DNA from: a virus
IMG/VR virus record: IMGVR_UViG_3300044808_000019
Coordinates: 1-47,068 of that record
DNA length: 47,068 bases
Direction: 5' to 3' (one strand)
The position numbers and the translations under genes are program-made. Below, one piece after another: positions 31,609 through 39,932 of the stretch. The notes below the pieces were generated by a model. It did not search any database. It worked only from the letters and a program-made list of their open reading frames with translations, and was not told the origin of the DNA. Position 1 is the first letter of the stretch; each line of letters begins with the position of its first letter.

Positions 31609-33650
31609 TGACTCGCGTTCTTGATCTGAGCGACCGCACATCAAGGCTTGCCATCGCCTATGGGCTTCATGCTGTCCGCGGGACTCAGATTCAACACATT
31701 GACAACTTCGTCGGCCAAGAGAAGCAGCGCATCATTCAGCAGGCGTTGGGCGATGGGACGTGGGACGAATTAGTCAGGCTTTACTACGCGGGGCACGAGA
31801 TCGCGCCCGGTGATTACAATTTTCACAACGGGCTTGCCAATGACGCACCCGACGCCTTCTTTCCAGATGACGACCCTCATCCGTGGGCTAGTTACTACTC
31901 GGCTAAGTTACCTCTGGGTGTGGTTGACGAAACATCGGATGAGCAGTTCGGTATATTCAAAACTCGTAGAGTCGCCAACTACAATGAGGACGGCGACCAG
32001 ATAGACGAGAATGGCGATGCCATACCCGTTGACGCTGACCCTAGAGATTATTTCTTTTACTCCGCAAACCCGGCATTACATTCAACCGATCACATCATCA
32101 CACTAGGCAAACGTTCCCCCTCTATTATTAACTGGCCGTCGTGGTGCCAGTGGCGGGACTACAATGACGTTGGCATAGATTGGGACGACGCAAGATATGT
32201 TCCGAGAGCAATCAGTCTGACGCCTGCAACCACCGGATCGCTTGCGAACGGTGTTTACTATGTGCGCGTCGCTGCCGAGGAGGATTCTGACCTGTCGGGC
32301 GCGTCTCCTGAGAAGTCCATCACGCTCTCCGGTGCTAACGACGCCTTTCAAGTCTCGTGGCTATTAAAGCCGAACATTGACAACCCGCCAGTGCCGACGG
32401 GCTACCGCGTCTACGTCGGGACTGCGCCCGATGTCTATACGGGTTACTTTCACCTAGCCGACGGCGACGCAACGGAATATCTTGTTACGACCCTGACAGG
32501 CATGACTGCGGGGACTCCCGCCGAAGGTGCTACGTCCGGCCTCTTGCGCGAGATTAAGCGGTTTGAGACTCACCTGTTCTTCGTCCCGCCCTTCAATCTC
32601 TCGGATGCTTTGAATCGCATCATGCAATTGTCTTGCGCTGATTGGCAGTGGGCGAACGGGAAGATTAGATTTATGACTCCGGCCGCGAGAACGCCCGTCT
32701 TTACTTTGAACATGGCGGAGATCGGGAGCGGCACATTCAAGACGTTCCCCGTTGACCGGAGAACCCGGCCTAATCAAATCGTCGTCAACTTCCGCGACTT
32801 GGAAGATCAATATTTGGCTGAGTCCGACCCGGTTATTCTCCCTGACCCGAACGCACCGGAAGACGACGCACGGATCGTCATGCAGAATAACGAAGGCCGG
32901 GTCAAGACCTACACGATTGACGGCGGATGTATGACGCGCTCACAGGCGCAGCGTGTCGCAGCGTATTGGGCGCGGGTGCTGATTGACGCTGACACTGCGG
33001 CGACGCTCGAAGGTTCTCCGAAGACCTACCACGTTTTGCCGGGTGACGTGGTGAACGTCACGCACACATTACCGGACTGGGAAGATATTCAATTTAAGGT
33101 CATTCGCAAAGAGGAACACGTCGAGGATCGTCTGGGCGACCCGATGGACTTGATCCTGTACGATCCTAATGCCTATTCAGACACGGATCACTCCCCTTCT
33201 GTAAGTACACTACCCTCTGGCCGCGTTGACCCTTTCGCCGTGCCACCTGAAATAGTCGGCCTGACACTTTCGACTGTCGCTCTATTCACGGATGCAGACG
33301 TATATGCTCCTGCTATTGCCGGAGTCGTAGAGTTCGATGAGTTTCAATATCCGCAGTTTGGTCGTGTCTACTGGAAACGGCCGGGTGAATCGGAGTTCGT
33401 AGCGACGGGAATTATCGTGACACCGGACGCCGACTTGCTCGCATCGTTTCAAGTGCAAGGTGCAGCGGTAGGCGATCACGAGTTCAAAGTGGTAGCAGAG
33501 AGCGCGGCAAGGGCAAGCGAAGGTTTAGCAGGGGCTACAATTTACTCCCATACCGTTGACGGGCTGCCGGATATTCCAGAGGTTGAAGGGTTTGAGATTC
33601 AGGCGGCGCGCGCTTCCGGCACGCTTCTCAGATGGGATGCGCTTGAGTAG
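31608..33650 (+). CDS. tail tip / host specificity protein
   Basis: A 680-residue protein at the position of lambda gpJ-type tip proteins. The N-terminal 190 residues are acidic and aromatic. Residues 200-310 form a fibronectin III-like insert (NGVYYVRVAAEEDSDLSG, PTGYRVYVGTAPDVYTG). Residues 320-520 include the hub-like part FNLSDALNRIMQLSCADWQW and VAAYWARVLIDADTAA. The C-terminus is again FN3-like and ends abruptly in TLLRWDALE, where the fold seems to continue in the next gene (see findings). It contacts the host at the tail end. Confidence 0.75.
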   Translation: MTRVLDLSDRTSRLAIAYGLHAVRGTQIQHIDNFVGQEKQRIIQQALGDGTWDELVRLYYAGHEIAPGDYNFHNGLANDAPDAFFPDDDPHPWASYYSAKLPLGVVDETSDEQFGIFKTRRVANYNEDGDQIDENGDAIPVDADPRDYFFYSANPALHSTDHIITLGKRSPSIINWPSWCQWRDYNDVGIDWDDARYVPRAISLTPATTGSLANGVYYVRVAAEEDSDLSGASPEKSITLSGANDAFQVSWLLKPNIDNPPVPTGYRVYVGTAPDVYTGYFHLADGDATEYLVTTLTGMTAGTPAEGATSGLLREIKRFETHLFFVPPFNLSDALNRIMQLSCADWQWANGKIRFMTPAARTPVFTLNMAEIGSGTFKTFPVDRRTRPNQIVVNFRDLEDQYLAESDPVILPDPNAPEDDARIVMQNNEGRVKTYTIDGGCMTRSQAQRVAAYWARVLIDADTAATLEGSPKTYHVLPGDVVNVTHTLPDWEDIQFKVIRKEEHVEDRLGDPMDLILYDPNAYSDTDHSPSVSTLPSGRVDPFAVPPEIVGLTLSTVALFTDADVYAPAIAGVVEFDEFQYPQFGRVYWKRPGESEFVATGIIVTPDADLLASFQVQGAAVGDHEFKVVAESAARASEGLAGATIYSHTVDGLPDIPEVEGFEIQAARASGTLLRWDALE

Positions 33651-33672
33651 GCAATTTTAGGAAGGAGCGATC

Positions 33673-35286
33673 ATGCTGTACTTAACGGGCTATAAAATCG
33701 AACGTAAAGATGGTGGCGGTGATTGGTACGAAGTGGCGCGCGTTGCCGCCAATTCAACCACATGGGACGATCCCATATTGCCCGTTGACCCTCTTACAAT
33801 GTGGCGCATCGTCGGCTTAGGACTCGGCGAGCGCGAGAGTGTGACCCCGGCAGAAGTTAGCTTCGACGCGACGGTTGAATACGGCGAGATCGTCCCCGTG
33901 ATCGCCCTAGAAGATACATATTTTAACGAAGCGCACATATCAATCGCCACGCCCTCCGGAATGACTGAGGCCGGACGAAACTCTATCCTCAAAACCGGCA
34001 TCATCGCAGAGGCTAGACTACTTGGTTTTGGTGACTATACAGAACGTTACCGCGCTGAACTCGACGGCATCGCCACCGCACATCAAGTGCCTTTGCTCGC
34101 CTCCAAGTACGGTAAGGGTGTCAATGACATGCTTGTCTCGGCCTACTTCGTACTGCCGGGCGGTCTTGTTGGCATGTCGCCGCAAGTTTCAGTTAGCACG
34201 GAATATGTTTCTGGCGAAGATTTAGGCGAAGGCTCTCCAAGTGCTACGACCTTTTTACGCGGCGATCAGACGTGGGCAGAGCTACCGACGCCGACGGATG
34301 CCGTGTTGTCGGTTGCAGGAAAGACCGGAGCTGTTACACTAGTCAAGGGCGATGTTGGATTAGGGAACGTTGATAACACGGCAGACGCGGCGAAGAACGT
34401 AGCCACGGCCGCCGCACTCACGACCTCTCGCAATATTGACGGGCAGCCGTTCAACGGGACGGGGAATATAACCGTCATCGCTCCCGGCACGCACGCGGCA
34501 ACTTCTAAAGCTACGCCGGTAGATACGGACGAATTACCCCTAGTTGATTCTGCCGCCTCAAACGTCTTGAAGCGTCTAACGTGGGCTAATCTCAAGACCA
34601 CGGCCAAGACTTACTTTGATACGCTTTACCAATCCTTAGATTCCGACTTGACCGCACTCGCGGCCTTGGCGGCAACGGCGGGGATACTGGCGCGAACGGG
34701 AGCGGGGGCGTTTGCCGTTCGCACCATCATCGGCACGGCCAACAAAGTAAGCGTCACGAACGGCGACGGCGCGAGCGGCAATCCAACGCTGACCTTGCCG
34801 AGCACTGTCGTCATCACAACATCGCTCGGCGTCGGCGTCACGCCCGACCCTTCGATGGCCTTTGAAGTCTCAGGCTCATCCCGCGTCACAGCCGCAGGTG
34901 GTAACGCTCCGATGTACATGATCGGCGGTTCGGGCTGTGTGGAGATGTGGCCGGGGGCGATTGGATCGGGAGTTGGTAAGGCGTTCGGGGCAGCCGTACC
35001 CGGTTCAGCATCGGGCAATGACTTTATATTTTCCATCTACAAGGCGGGTGCTGGTGGATGGAATGGATACTTGAGGATTCAAGAAAACGGCAACGTAGTT
35101 ATCGGCAACCTCGCGGCACTAGCCACGACTACTACTGACGGATTCCTCTACGTGCCGACGTGCGCCGGAACGCCGACAGGAGTCCCTACCGCCTTCACTG
35201 GCAAAGTTCCGATGGTGGTTGATACTTCTGGCAGTAAGTTGTGGTTCTATATCGGGGGCGTTTGGAAGAGTGTCGCGCTGACTTAG
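33673..35286 (+). CDS. tail fibre protein
   Basis: A 537-residue protein starting at an ATG after GGAAGGAG. Residues 1-55 look like the second half of an FN3 domain (YKIERKDGGGDWYEVARV). Residues 211-240 hold the phage fibre repeat KTGAVTLVKGDVGLGNVDN, known from many tail fibres. The rest is Gly/Thr/Ala-rich, low in charge, typical for trimeric fibre shafts, and ends in KLWFYIGGVWKSVALT, a frequent fibre tip ending. It would bind the receptor. It is the last + gene of the late operon; a gap of 33 bases separates it from convergent genes. Confidence 0.85.
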   Translation: MLYLTGYKIERKDGGGDWYEVARVAANSTTWDDPILPVDPLTMWRIVGLGLGERESVTPAEVSFDATVEYGEIVPVIALEDTYFNEAHISIATPSGMTEAGRNSILKTGIIAEARLLGFGDYTERYRAELDGIATAHQVPLLASKYGKGVNDMLVSAYFVLPGGLVGMSPQVSVSTEYVSGEDLGEGSPSATTFLRGDQTWAELPTPTDAVLSVAGKTGAVTLVKGDVGLGNVDNTADAAKNVATAAALTTSRNIDGQPFNGTGNITVIAPGTHAATSKATPVDTDELPLVDSAASNVLKRLTWANLKTTAKTYFDTLYQSLDSDLTALAALAATAGILARTGAGAFAVRTIIGTANKVSVTNGDGASGNPTLTLPSTVVITTSLGVGVTPDPSMAFEVSGSSRVTAAGGNAPMYMIGGSGCVEMWPGAIGSGVGKAFGAAVPGSASGNDFIFSIYKAGAGGWNGYLRIQENGNVVIGNLAALATTTTDGFLYVPTCAGTPTGVPTAFTGKVPMVVDTSGSKLWFYIGGVWKSVALT

Positions 35287-35319
35287 TGTCCGCCCTACAG
35301 ACGAAGCGGGGGAGCGTGC

Positions 35320-35601
35320 CTAAGCGGAAGGGTCAATAAGAGACTTAGGGGCGGTGTCCTTCCAAACGCTAATGACTGCGGCGGCAACAACGAGAAACCA
35401 AAAGCCGAGCGTGTAGAGTAAGGCGTGTGCCCACACCTCTTGAATCCCTTCGGAATAGTTACAGGCTGCCGCCATATCCGCTTGTGCCCACCCTAGCCAC
35501 CAAAGCAGGTTGTAGAAAATAATCGTCGGTATGACAAACACGATTGCCCCGACCTTTGTAAGCTGCCACACGAGATCGCCAAGCAGCAAGATAACTTCCA
35601 T
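35320..35601 (-). CDS. membrane protein
   Basis: A 93-residue protein with two membrane helices: residues 11-38 (LVWQLTKVGAIVFVIPTIIF) and 59-79 (ALLYTLGFWFLVVAAAVISV). GGAAG precedes its ATG. It is convergent with the tail fibre gene. It could be a second holin or an inner-membrane exclusion protein; nothing in the sequence decides. Confidence 0.6.
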   Translation of the reverse strand: MEVILLLGDLVWQLTKVGAIVFVIPTIIFYNLLWWLGWAQADMAAACNYSEGIQEVWAHALLYTLGFWFLVVAAAVISVWKDTAPKSLIDPSA

Positions 35602-35637
35602 CGCTTCCCCCTTCTCTTACTCAATGGCGGCGAAAAC

Positions 35638-35952
35638 TCAAACCTCTTGATACCACTCCGGCAACTCTCCGATATAAACAGGCGGCATTGACTTGCCCAT
35701 AGCTTCGTTAAATTGATCGGCGGTAGGATCAAGGATTCGACCATCTGGCAGCCGCAGCCAAGTGTGGTATAGCTCGTCGCCGTCAGTATCAAATAACACT
35801 CCGTCTCTCAACTCGACCTCATAGCCTAAGATTCCAAGATAGCCCTGAAGCGGCAAGCAGACGGCGCGACACATCCAGTTCGACGGCTTTCCGTTTAAGA
35901 TGCCCTTGCGGAAGTCTACGGCTATTCGATAAATAGGATCACGCTTTGCCAC
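35638..35952 (-). CDS. small papain/transglutaminase-like protein
   Basis: This 104-residue protein has SNWMCRAVCLPLQGYL (Cys 28 and 32), then YHTWLRLPDG (His 63) and ILDPTADQF (Asp). A Cys, then His in 'H.Wl.l.dG', then Asp in 'D.T..qF' is the layout of minimal transglutaminase or papain-like folds, which I infer by pattern. The GTG start is preceded by AAGGAGTCGAAGCC, a box that recurs before two nearby genes. Substrate unknown. Confidence 0.55.
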   Translation of the reverse strand: MAKRDPIYRIAVDFRKGILNGKPSNWMCRAVCLPLQGYLGILGYEVELRDGVLFDTDGDELYHTWLRLPDGRILDPTADQFNEAMGKSMPPVYIGELPEWYQEV

Positions 35953-36057
35953 GGCTTCGACTCCTTATCACATCTTCCCCCGCCCGTGCGGCGACTCCTT
36001 CGGAGGGGCAAATTCAGGATTCAAGTAATGCGGAATCAGAACCCGTTGGCGTAGGTA

Positions 36058-36243
36058 CTAAATCTCCGCGTCCCGCTTCCGGTGCGTTGAGTGCTTGTGC
36101 GCCGTCCAGTTCATTCTTGATGAAGGTGAGTGCGCCTGTAGCTTGAAGCGCGACGTCATTTCATCCACGCGACAGGGGAACTTCGGCAACTCGGCAAGGT
36201 TCTTAGTCACACATTCATGGATCATCTCAATCATGCTGCCCAT
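36058..36243 (-). CDS. small basic protein
   Basis: A 61-residue protein starting at an ATG that overlaps the end of the next gene upstream, with GGAGGTCGAAGC directly before it. It contains two cysteines and several His near its basic end (AHKHSTHRKRDAEI). Function unknown. The 105 bases between it and the papain-like gene hold no gene I can support. Confidence 0.5.
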   Translation of the reverse strand: MGSMIEMIHECVTKNLAELPKFPCRVDEMTSRFKLQAHSPSSRMNWTAHKHSTHRKRDAEI

Positions 36244-36428
36244 GCTTCGACCTCCGCACTTTTGCTAACTGTGACTTGCTTCCAGATAAAACCAGTCGCA
36301 CCCATCTTGCGCGGGCTGTAGTGAGCGCGCCCGTCCACAATAGAGAAGGCCGCGCCGCACTCGCATGTACAGCAAAGCAGCGGGCTAAAGAACTCAACGC
36401 GCTCCCATTTGTGCCTGTGAATGTTCAT
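36231..36428 (-). CDS. small zinc-binding protein
   Basis: A 65-residue protein from the ATG at 36428, with GGGAGTCGAAGC before it. Four cysteines cluster (LLCCTCECGAAF, residues 17-28), a likely metal site. An upstream start at 36458 is possible but lacks this box. Function unknown. Confidence 0.55.
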   Translation of the reverse strand: MNIHRHKWERVEFFSPLLCCTCECGAAFSIVDGRAHYSPRKMGATGFIWKQVTVSKSAEVEAWAA

Positions 36429-36570
36429 CGCTTCGACTCCCTCATTAACCAACTTCAACGTCGTTTCGGCTCCTTCGGAGGGGGAGGGGGCGGGACGGAA
36501 GCATTAGTTTAATGGAAGCAAAAGGCGTCATGCTCACGCCACTAACCGCCCTCCGCTTCCCGCTTCCGGT

Positions 36571-37350
36571 TTACAGCCCTTGTGGACGTTTAGGAAGTCG
36601 CTGCGCTCCCATCTCAGATGTGATGATTTGCTCTAATTGTCGGGCATACTCTTGCCAGAGTTTGCAACCCGCGCAGAGCGTAGTTTCGACAATAGTGTCC
36701 GTCTCCGTTACGGGCGCGGCCTCTGCTTCGTCGGCGTCGCGTAATGCCTTGTGCGTGCGCGCGCCTTTAGGCTCGGTGCGGGGCGGCGTCGCCGTGTTGT
36801 CAGTCACCTTTTCGCCCTTCGGCTTTCTGATGCGGGTGTTGATGTACCAATTAACAATCACCCCGAACTCTTTCTTGTCGAAGGTATCATGTGACTTGCA
36901 ATAGGTGTCGAAGATTGTCTGATACGCCTTCTTCTTGCCTTCGATATTGTCAACGTGGCGGCTTACTTGGAGTAGCATATTGCCCAAGACTTGATCGCCG
37001 ACGAGCAGGAAAGTTTCCTTACTAAACAGCTTGACCATGTGCTCGCGCATCGCCAGCGTTTCGCCGTGGGGCATGTCGAACGCGACCAACCAAGCATCGA
37101 GCGACTTGTAGCCGGATGCCGTCCAAAAGTCGCGCCGCTTCTTTAACTCCGTGTAGTGGAAGGCCATGTTGTACTTGACCTCCAACCCGTCGCGGCGAAA
37201 TCCTAGCATGTTACCGATGAGCGTCTTTGTGTCTTTCGGGAGGCACATTGACGCGAGTTCCTTTTCGTACTTGAGCGTGCGGAGGCTGAGATTGATCTTG
37301 CTTTCTCCGCCGCCAGAAGCGGCCTTAATAGCTCCCTGTGCAACTCCCAT
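36571..37350 (-). CDS. hypothetical 259-residue protein
   Basis: The ATG at 37350 has a strong AAAGGAG site. The N-terminal half is basic and helical (YKSLDAWLVAFDMPHGE, residues 81-97), the middle carries two helical stretches, and the C-terminal quarter is acidic with a CAGC pair near residue 229. I do not recognise the family. Size and position beside the HTH/ParA region suggest a regulatory or maintenance role, but this is weak. In the unusual overlap its first 148 bases lie inside the previous gene. Confidence 0.55.
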   Translation of the reverse strand: MGVAQGAIKAASGGGESKINLSLRTLKYEKELASMCLPKDTKTLIGNMLGFRRDGLEVKYNMAFHYTELKKRRDFWTASGYKSLDAWLVAFDMPHGETLAMREHMVKLFSKETFLLVGDQVLGNMLLQVSRHVDNIEGKKKAYQTIFDTYCKSHDTFDKKEFGVIVNWYINTRIRKPKGEKVTDNTATPPRTEPKGARTHKALRDADEAEAAPVTETDTIVETTLCAGCKLWQEYARQLEQIITSEMGAQRLPKRPQGL

Positions 37351-37829
37351 CTTGATGCTCCTTTGCTGTCTGAATAGTGTTTCAATAGGTCAAAGAACTT
37401 GCCCCAAGTTGGGGCTTGTGCGTAAGACCTTTCCATATCAATAGCCGCCTCTATCGCATCTCGCGTTGGCTTGCTGCCCATAGCAGCGCGAGATGCAATC
37501 CCACCGTGTTGCGGGCAATGCCTAACTCTGAGATCGGGCAACAAGCCGGGGGCGACGTAGCCCAATCCGCGCTCGTCACACGCTATACAGCTAAGGTGTA
37601 ACGGACGTTCAAGTTGCCAGATCGTATCCTCATATCCACGCCGCTCTTTGCTGAGATAGCCCCTCAGCGAAACCCAACACATGCCGCAGAGATGCCACTG
37701 AGCGCGGGTACTGTCTGAACTCGCCAACCCTTTCCCCCAAGCCGCCACGCATCCCGGCATCGCGCACGTATCGCCTTCCCAAGTGAGAAGCGACCTTAAA
37801 AACTCTGGCGTGTACTTTATCGCTGGCAT
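37203..37829 (-). CDS. cysteine-rich protein, first of leftward accessory operon
   Basis: From the ATG at 37829 (AAAGGGA upstream) this frame gives 208 residues. Five Cys groups (CAMPGC, CGMC, CIAC, CPQH and others) lie in residues 20-110, suggesting two zinc sites. The last 45 residues, rich in Ser and Arg, come from the region shared with the next gene and may be an extension without function. A promoter with -35 TTGAAC and -10 TATAGT lies directly upstream. No family recognised. Confidence 0.5.
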   Translation of the reverse strand: MPAIKYTPEFLRSLLTWEGDTCAMPGCVAAWGKGLASSDSTRAQWHLCGMCWVSLRGYLSKERRGYEDTIWQLERPLHLSCIACDERGLGYVAPGLLPDLRVRHCPQHGGIASRAAMGSKPTRDAIEAAIDMERSYAQAPTWGKFFDLLKHYSDSKGASRWELHRELLRPLLAAEKARSISASARSSTKRNSRQCASRKTQRRSSVTC

Positions 37830-37852
37830 CTTTAGTCCCTTTAGCAAGAAAA

Positions 37853-37881
37853 ACTATATCATAATAAAGCTGCGCGTTCAA
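37853..37881 (-). promoter_or_regulatory. leftward promoter
   Basis: Read on the - strand: TTGAAC, a 17-base spacer, and TATAGT with TGA before it (extended -10). It lies 24 bases before the cysteine-rich gene. ACTATAT (37853-37859) and ATATAGT (37887-37893) form an inverted repeat around this promoter and may be operator halves. Confidence 0.7.
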
Positions 37882-37898
37882 TCTAAATATAGTATTTC

Positions 37899-37925
37899 TT
37901 GACAACTTCCCTTCCGGCCTATATC
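37899..37925 (+). promoter_or_regulatory. rightward promoter candidate
   Basis: TTGACA (37899-37904) and TATATC (37920-37925) with a 15-base spacer, which is short. It faces the HTH/ParA genes. One operator-like half site (37887-37893) lies just upstream. It is back to back with the leftward promoter. Confidence 0.5.
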
Positions 37926-37934
37926 TTCGCTCGC

Positions 37935-38117
37935 ATGAATCTACTGACCACCAAAGACGCGGCCGAAAGACTCGGCATCACGGTTGTGCGCGTCCACCAG
38001 TTGATCAAACTCGGCACGCTCAAAGCTGAGAAGATCGGGCGCGACTACTTGATCCAAGAGAAAGACCTAAAAGCCCTACAGGGTCGCAAAGTCGGCAGAC
38101 CGCGAAAGGCCGCATGA
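37935..38117 (+). CDS. MerR/excisionase-type HTH protein
   Basis: A 60-residue protein: LLTTKDAAERLGITVVRVHQ and LIKLGTLKAEKIGRDYLIQE (residues 3-42) are a complete HTH_17 (excisionase/MerR-like) domain with wing. The end KVGRPRKAA resembles an AT-hook. Such proteins act as excisionases, plasmid copy or partition regulators. It lies next to ParA with an inverted repeat in front of it, so it may regulate its own promoter. Start ATG chosen over an upstream TTG, which sits in the -35 box. Confidence 0.82.
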   Translation: MNLLTTKDAAERLGITVVRVHQLIKLGTLKAEKIGRDYLIQEKDLKALQGRKVGRPRKAA

Positions 38118-38118
38118 T

Positions 38119-38919
38119 ATGAAGACCATCGTCATCGCCGTCGCTAATCAAAAAGGTGGAGTTGGTAAAAGCACGACAGCCGCCATGCTTGCGACCGAAC
38201 TCGCCATGCGCGAGTACGAGACACTACTGATTGACGCCGACCCCCAAGCCAACGCCACCCAGATATTCATTGCCCCTGAGATGGTGCAAGTCTCTCTGGC
38301 CGACGTGGTGATCGGCGAAGGGCGGCCGATCAAAGAGCGGCGCATGACAACGGAAGTTCCCCACCTCGACATCGTGCCCGCGACTCTTGCCTTGGCAAAC
38401 TTCGACCGCGAAAATGCCCTGTCCGTGACCAAGCTGCGCTCCGCCCTTCGTGATCTCGGCAACGCATACGATTTCGTCATCATTGACACCCCGCCGAACT
38501 TCGGCCTGCTCCTGACCGCTGCACTGACTGCCGCTGACTACGTGTTGATTCCCGTACAGGCTGCCCCCTTCGCCCTCTCCGGCCTCAGTGACTTGCTAAC
38601 CGTCATCGGGAACGCCAAAGAATTAAACGAGTCCCTTGCTATCCTTGGGGCGGTCTGCACCATCTACGACACCCGCGTCAGCCTTGCGGGTGCGAGTTAC
38701 CGCGGCCTGACCGAGAAACTTCCCGACAAGACTTTCGAGACCATCATTCACCGGACGGCCAAACTGGAAGAAGCACCGTCCATGCACCAGCCGATCCAGT
38801 TCTATGCGCCGAACTCAAGAGCAGCCGAGCAATACTCTTCCCTGACGGACGAGATGTTGAAGCGCCTTGGAATCTCTGCCAAGGGCAGTTCCCTGCGCGT
38901 CGTGAGGGGTAGCGAATGA
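38119..38919 (+). CDS. parA: ParA-type partition ATPase
   Basis: A 266-residue ParA/Soj-like ATPase. The deviant Walker A KGGVGKST (12-19), LLIDADPQANAT (Walker A', near 36-47) and FVIIDTPPNFG (Walker B, near 119-129) are all present. No N-terminal DNA-binding domain, so it is of the short type. ParA proteins move plasmid or chromosome copies to daughter cells by forming gradients on DNA. In a phage this indicates maintenance as a plasmid prophage. The next gene overlaps by ATGA and should encode the partner. Confidence 0.93.
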   Translation: MKTIVIAVANQKGGVGKSTTAAMLATELAMREYETLLIDADPQANATQIFIAPEMVQVSLADVVIGEGRPIKERRMTTEVPHLDIVPATLALANFDRENALSVTKLRSALRDLGNAYDFVIIDTPPNFGLLLTAALTAADYVLIPVQAAPFALSGLSDLLTVIGNAKELNESLAILGAVCTIYDTRVSLAGASYRGLTEKLPDKTFETIIHRTAKLEEAPSMHQPIQFYAPNSRAAEQYSSLTDEMLKRLGISAKGSSLRVVRGSE

Positions 38920-39932
38920 CGCCATCGAAGAAGCCAAAGCCCGCGCGCCGCGAGGTTTCCGTGATCAACGTGCCGGATGCCAGACCCGACGACGGACTAT
39001 TCAATCCGTTCAAAGAAGCCAAGGCCGCCGAAAACGCCACGGCGACCCAACCCATCCCAACGCAGCCCAACCCATCCCAACCCAACCCAATTGCGGCGAC
39101 GAAGGACTTCAACCGACGGCATAACAGTCTCGACCGTGATGCACTCCCGGCCGGACTCTTCCCCGGCACGAGCCAGAAGCTATACAACGCACTATTCTTG
39201 AAGACGCGCGGGGCAATTGTCCCAAGGCGAACCGTGCAGGCGACGAAGCGCGAGTTAATGGCGTGGTCGAATATTCGTAGCAAGAACACGATTGCGGTCA
39301 ACCTTAATATCCTGACTTCTATCGGCTGGATCAAGGCCGAGCATGACATCGGCAGTCATGAAGGGTCGGTGTACGAAGTGTTCACTTTTGAAGAGCTACC
39401 CGACCCAACCCAACCCAACCTATCCCAACCCGTCCCAACCCAGAAATTGGGAGTAGACCCAACCCAGAAATTGGGATGGGATGGGTCGGGTAATCCCGTT
39501 GACAACAAAGGCACTTCCGAAACTCCTAAGACTTCTTTTAATACTAAAGAGAAATCTATTGATGATGAGGCTGCGCCGCGCGCCCTGCGCGAAGTCGAAA
39601 GGGAACTGACGGGCAAGAACTCATCAACGGCACAATGGGACGAACTCTGGGAACTCCTGACCGCCGAACTCAAGATTGCCGCCGCTCGAACTACCGTCTC
39701 AAGTGTCCCGGCCTTTCTCACTGAACACCTGAGACGAAGGCTCTGGAAACTCGACAAAAAGGCCATGGACACCCAGAGTAGGGAAGCGGGGGAAACGCCA
39801 GCGACGCAGCCCGCCAGCCACCCTAGCAACTGTGTGTGCGGCTCATCCTTGTGGTGGTATCCCAACGGACAGGATAAGGGCGTCGCACGCTGCACGGAGG
39901 TCAAGATCGTCGAAGACTCAGAGGGCGCGTAG
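38916..39932 (+). CDS. winged-helix partner of ParA / replication protein
   Basis: A 338-residue protein coupled to ParA by ATGA. Residues 15-65 include a TQPNPSQPN repeat. Residues 78-150 (GTSQKLYNALFLKTRGAIVP, ELMAWSNIRSKNTIAVNLNI, and a wing with SVYEVFTFEE) form a winged helix domain as in plasmid replication initiators. A second repeat, PTQKLGVDPTQKLGWD, follows. The C-terminal half has one helical region and a CVCGSS...C site near 305-325. It could be ParB-like, binding the partition site, or a replication initiator. The DNA repeats in the gene itself may be its target. Confidence 0.6.
   Translation: MTPSKKPKPARREVSVINVPDARPDDGLFNPFKEAKAAENATATQPIPTQPNPSQPNPIAATKDFNRRHNSLDRDALPAGLFPGTSQKLYNALFLKTRGAIVPRRTVQATKRELMAWSNIRSKNTIAVNLNILTSIGWIKAEHDIGSHEGSVYEVFTFEELPDPTQPNLSQPVPTQKLGVDPTQKLGWDGSGNPVDNKGTSETPKTSFNTKEKSIDDEAAPRALREVERELTGKNSSTAQWDELWELLTAELKIAAARTTVSSVPAFLTEHLRRRLWKLDKKAMDTQSREAGETPATQPASHPSNCVCGSSLWWYPNGQDKGVARCTEVKIVEDSEGA
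39046..39090 (+). repeat. CCCAAC direct repeat array 1
   Basis: CCCAACCCATCCCAAC occurs at 39046-39061 and 39066-39081, followed by CCCAACCCAA. The units lie inside the coding sequence of the winged-helix protein and encode the Gln/Pro/Asn repeat. Period is 20 bases. Confidence 0.85.
39399..39490 (+). repeat. CCCAAC repeat array 2 within an inverted repeat
   Basis: Five CCCAAC-type units are followed by an exact 19-base repeat at 39434-39452 and 39458-39476 (period 24), each with CCCAA...TTGGG dyad symmetry. CCCGACCC (39399-39406) and GGGTCGGG (39483-39490) bracket the array as an inverted repeat. Could be a partition site or a translated structure. Confidence 0.85.

Noticed and set aside
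35989-36013. CTCCTTCGGAG hairpin (also near 36465) as terminator
   Set aside because: Short stems without T runs on either strand; the two copies may simply be related leader remnants.
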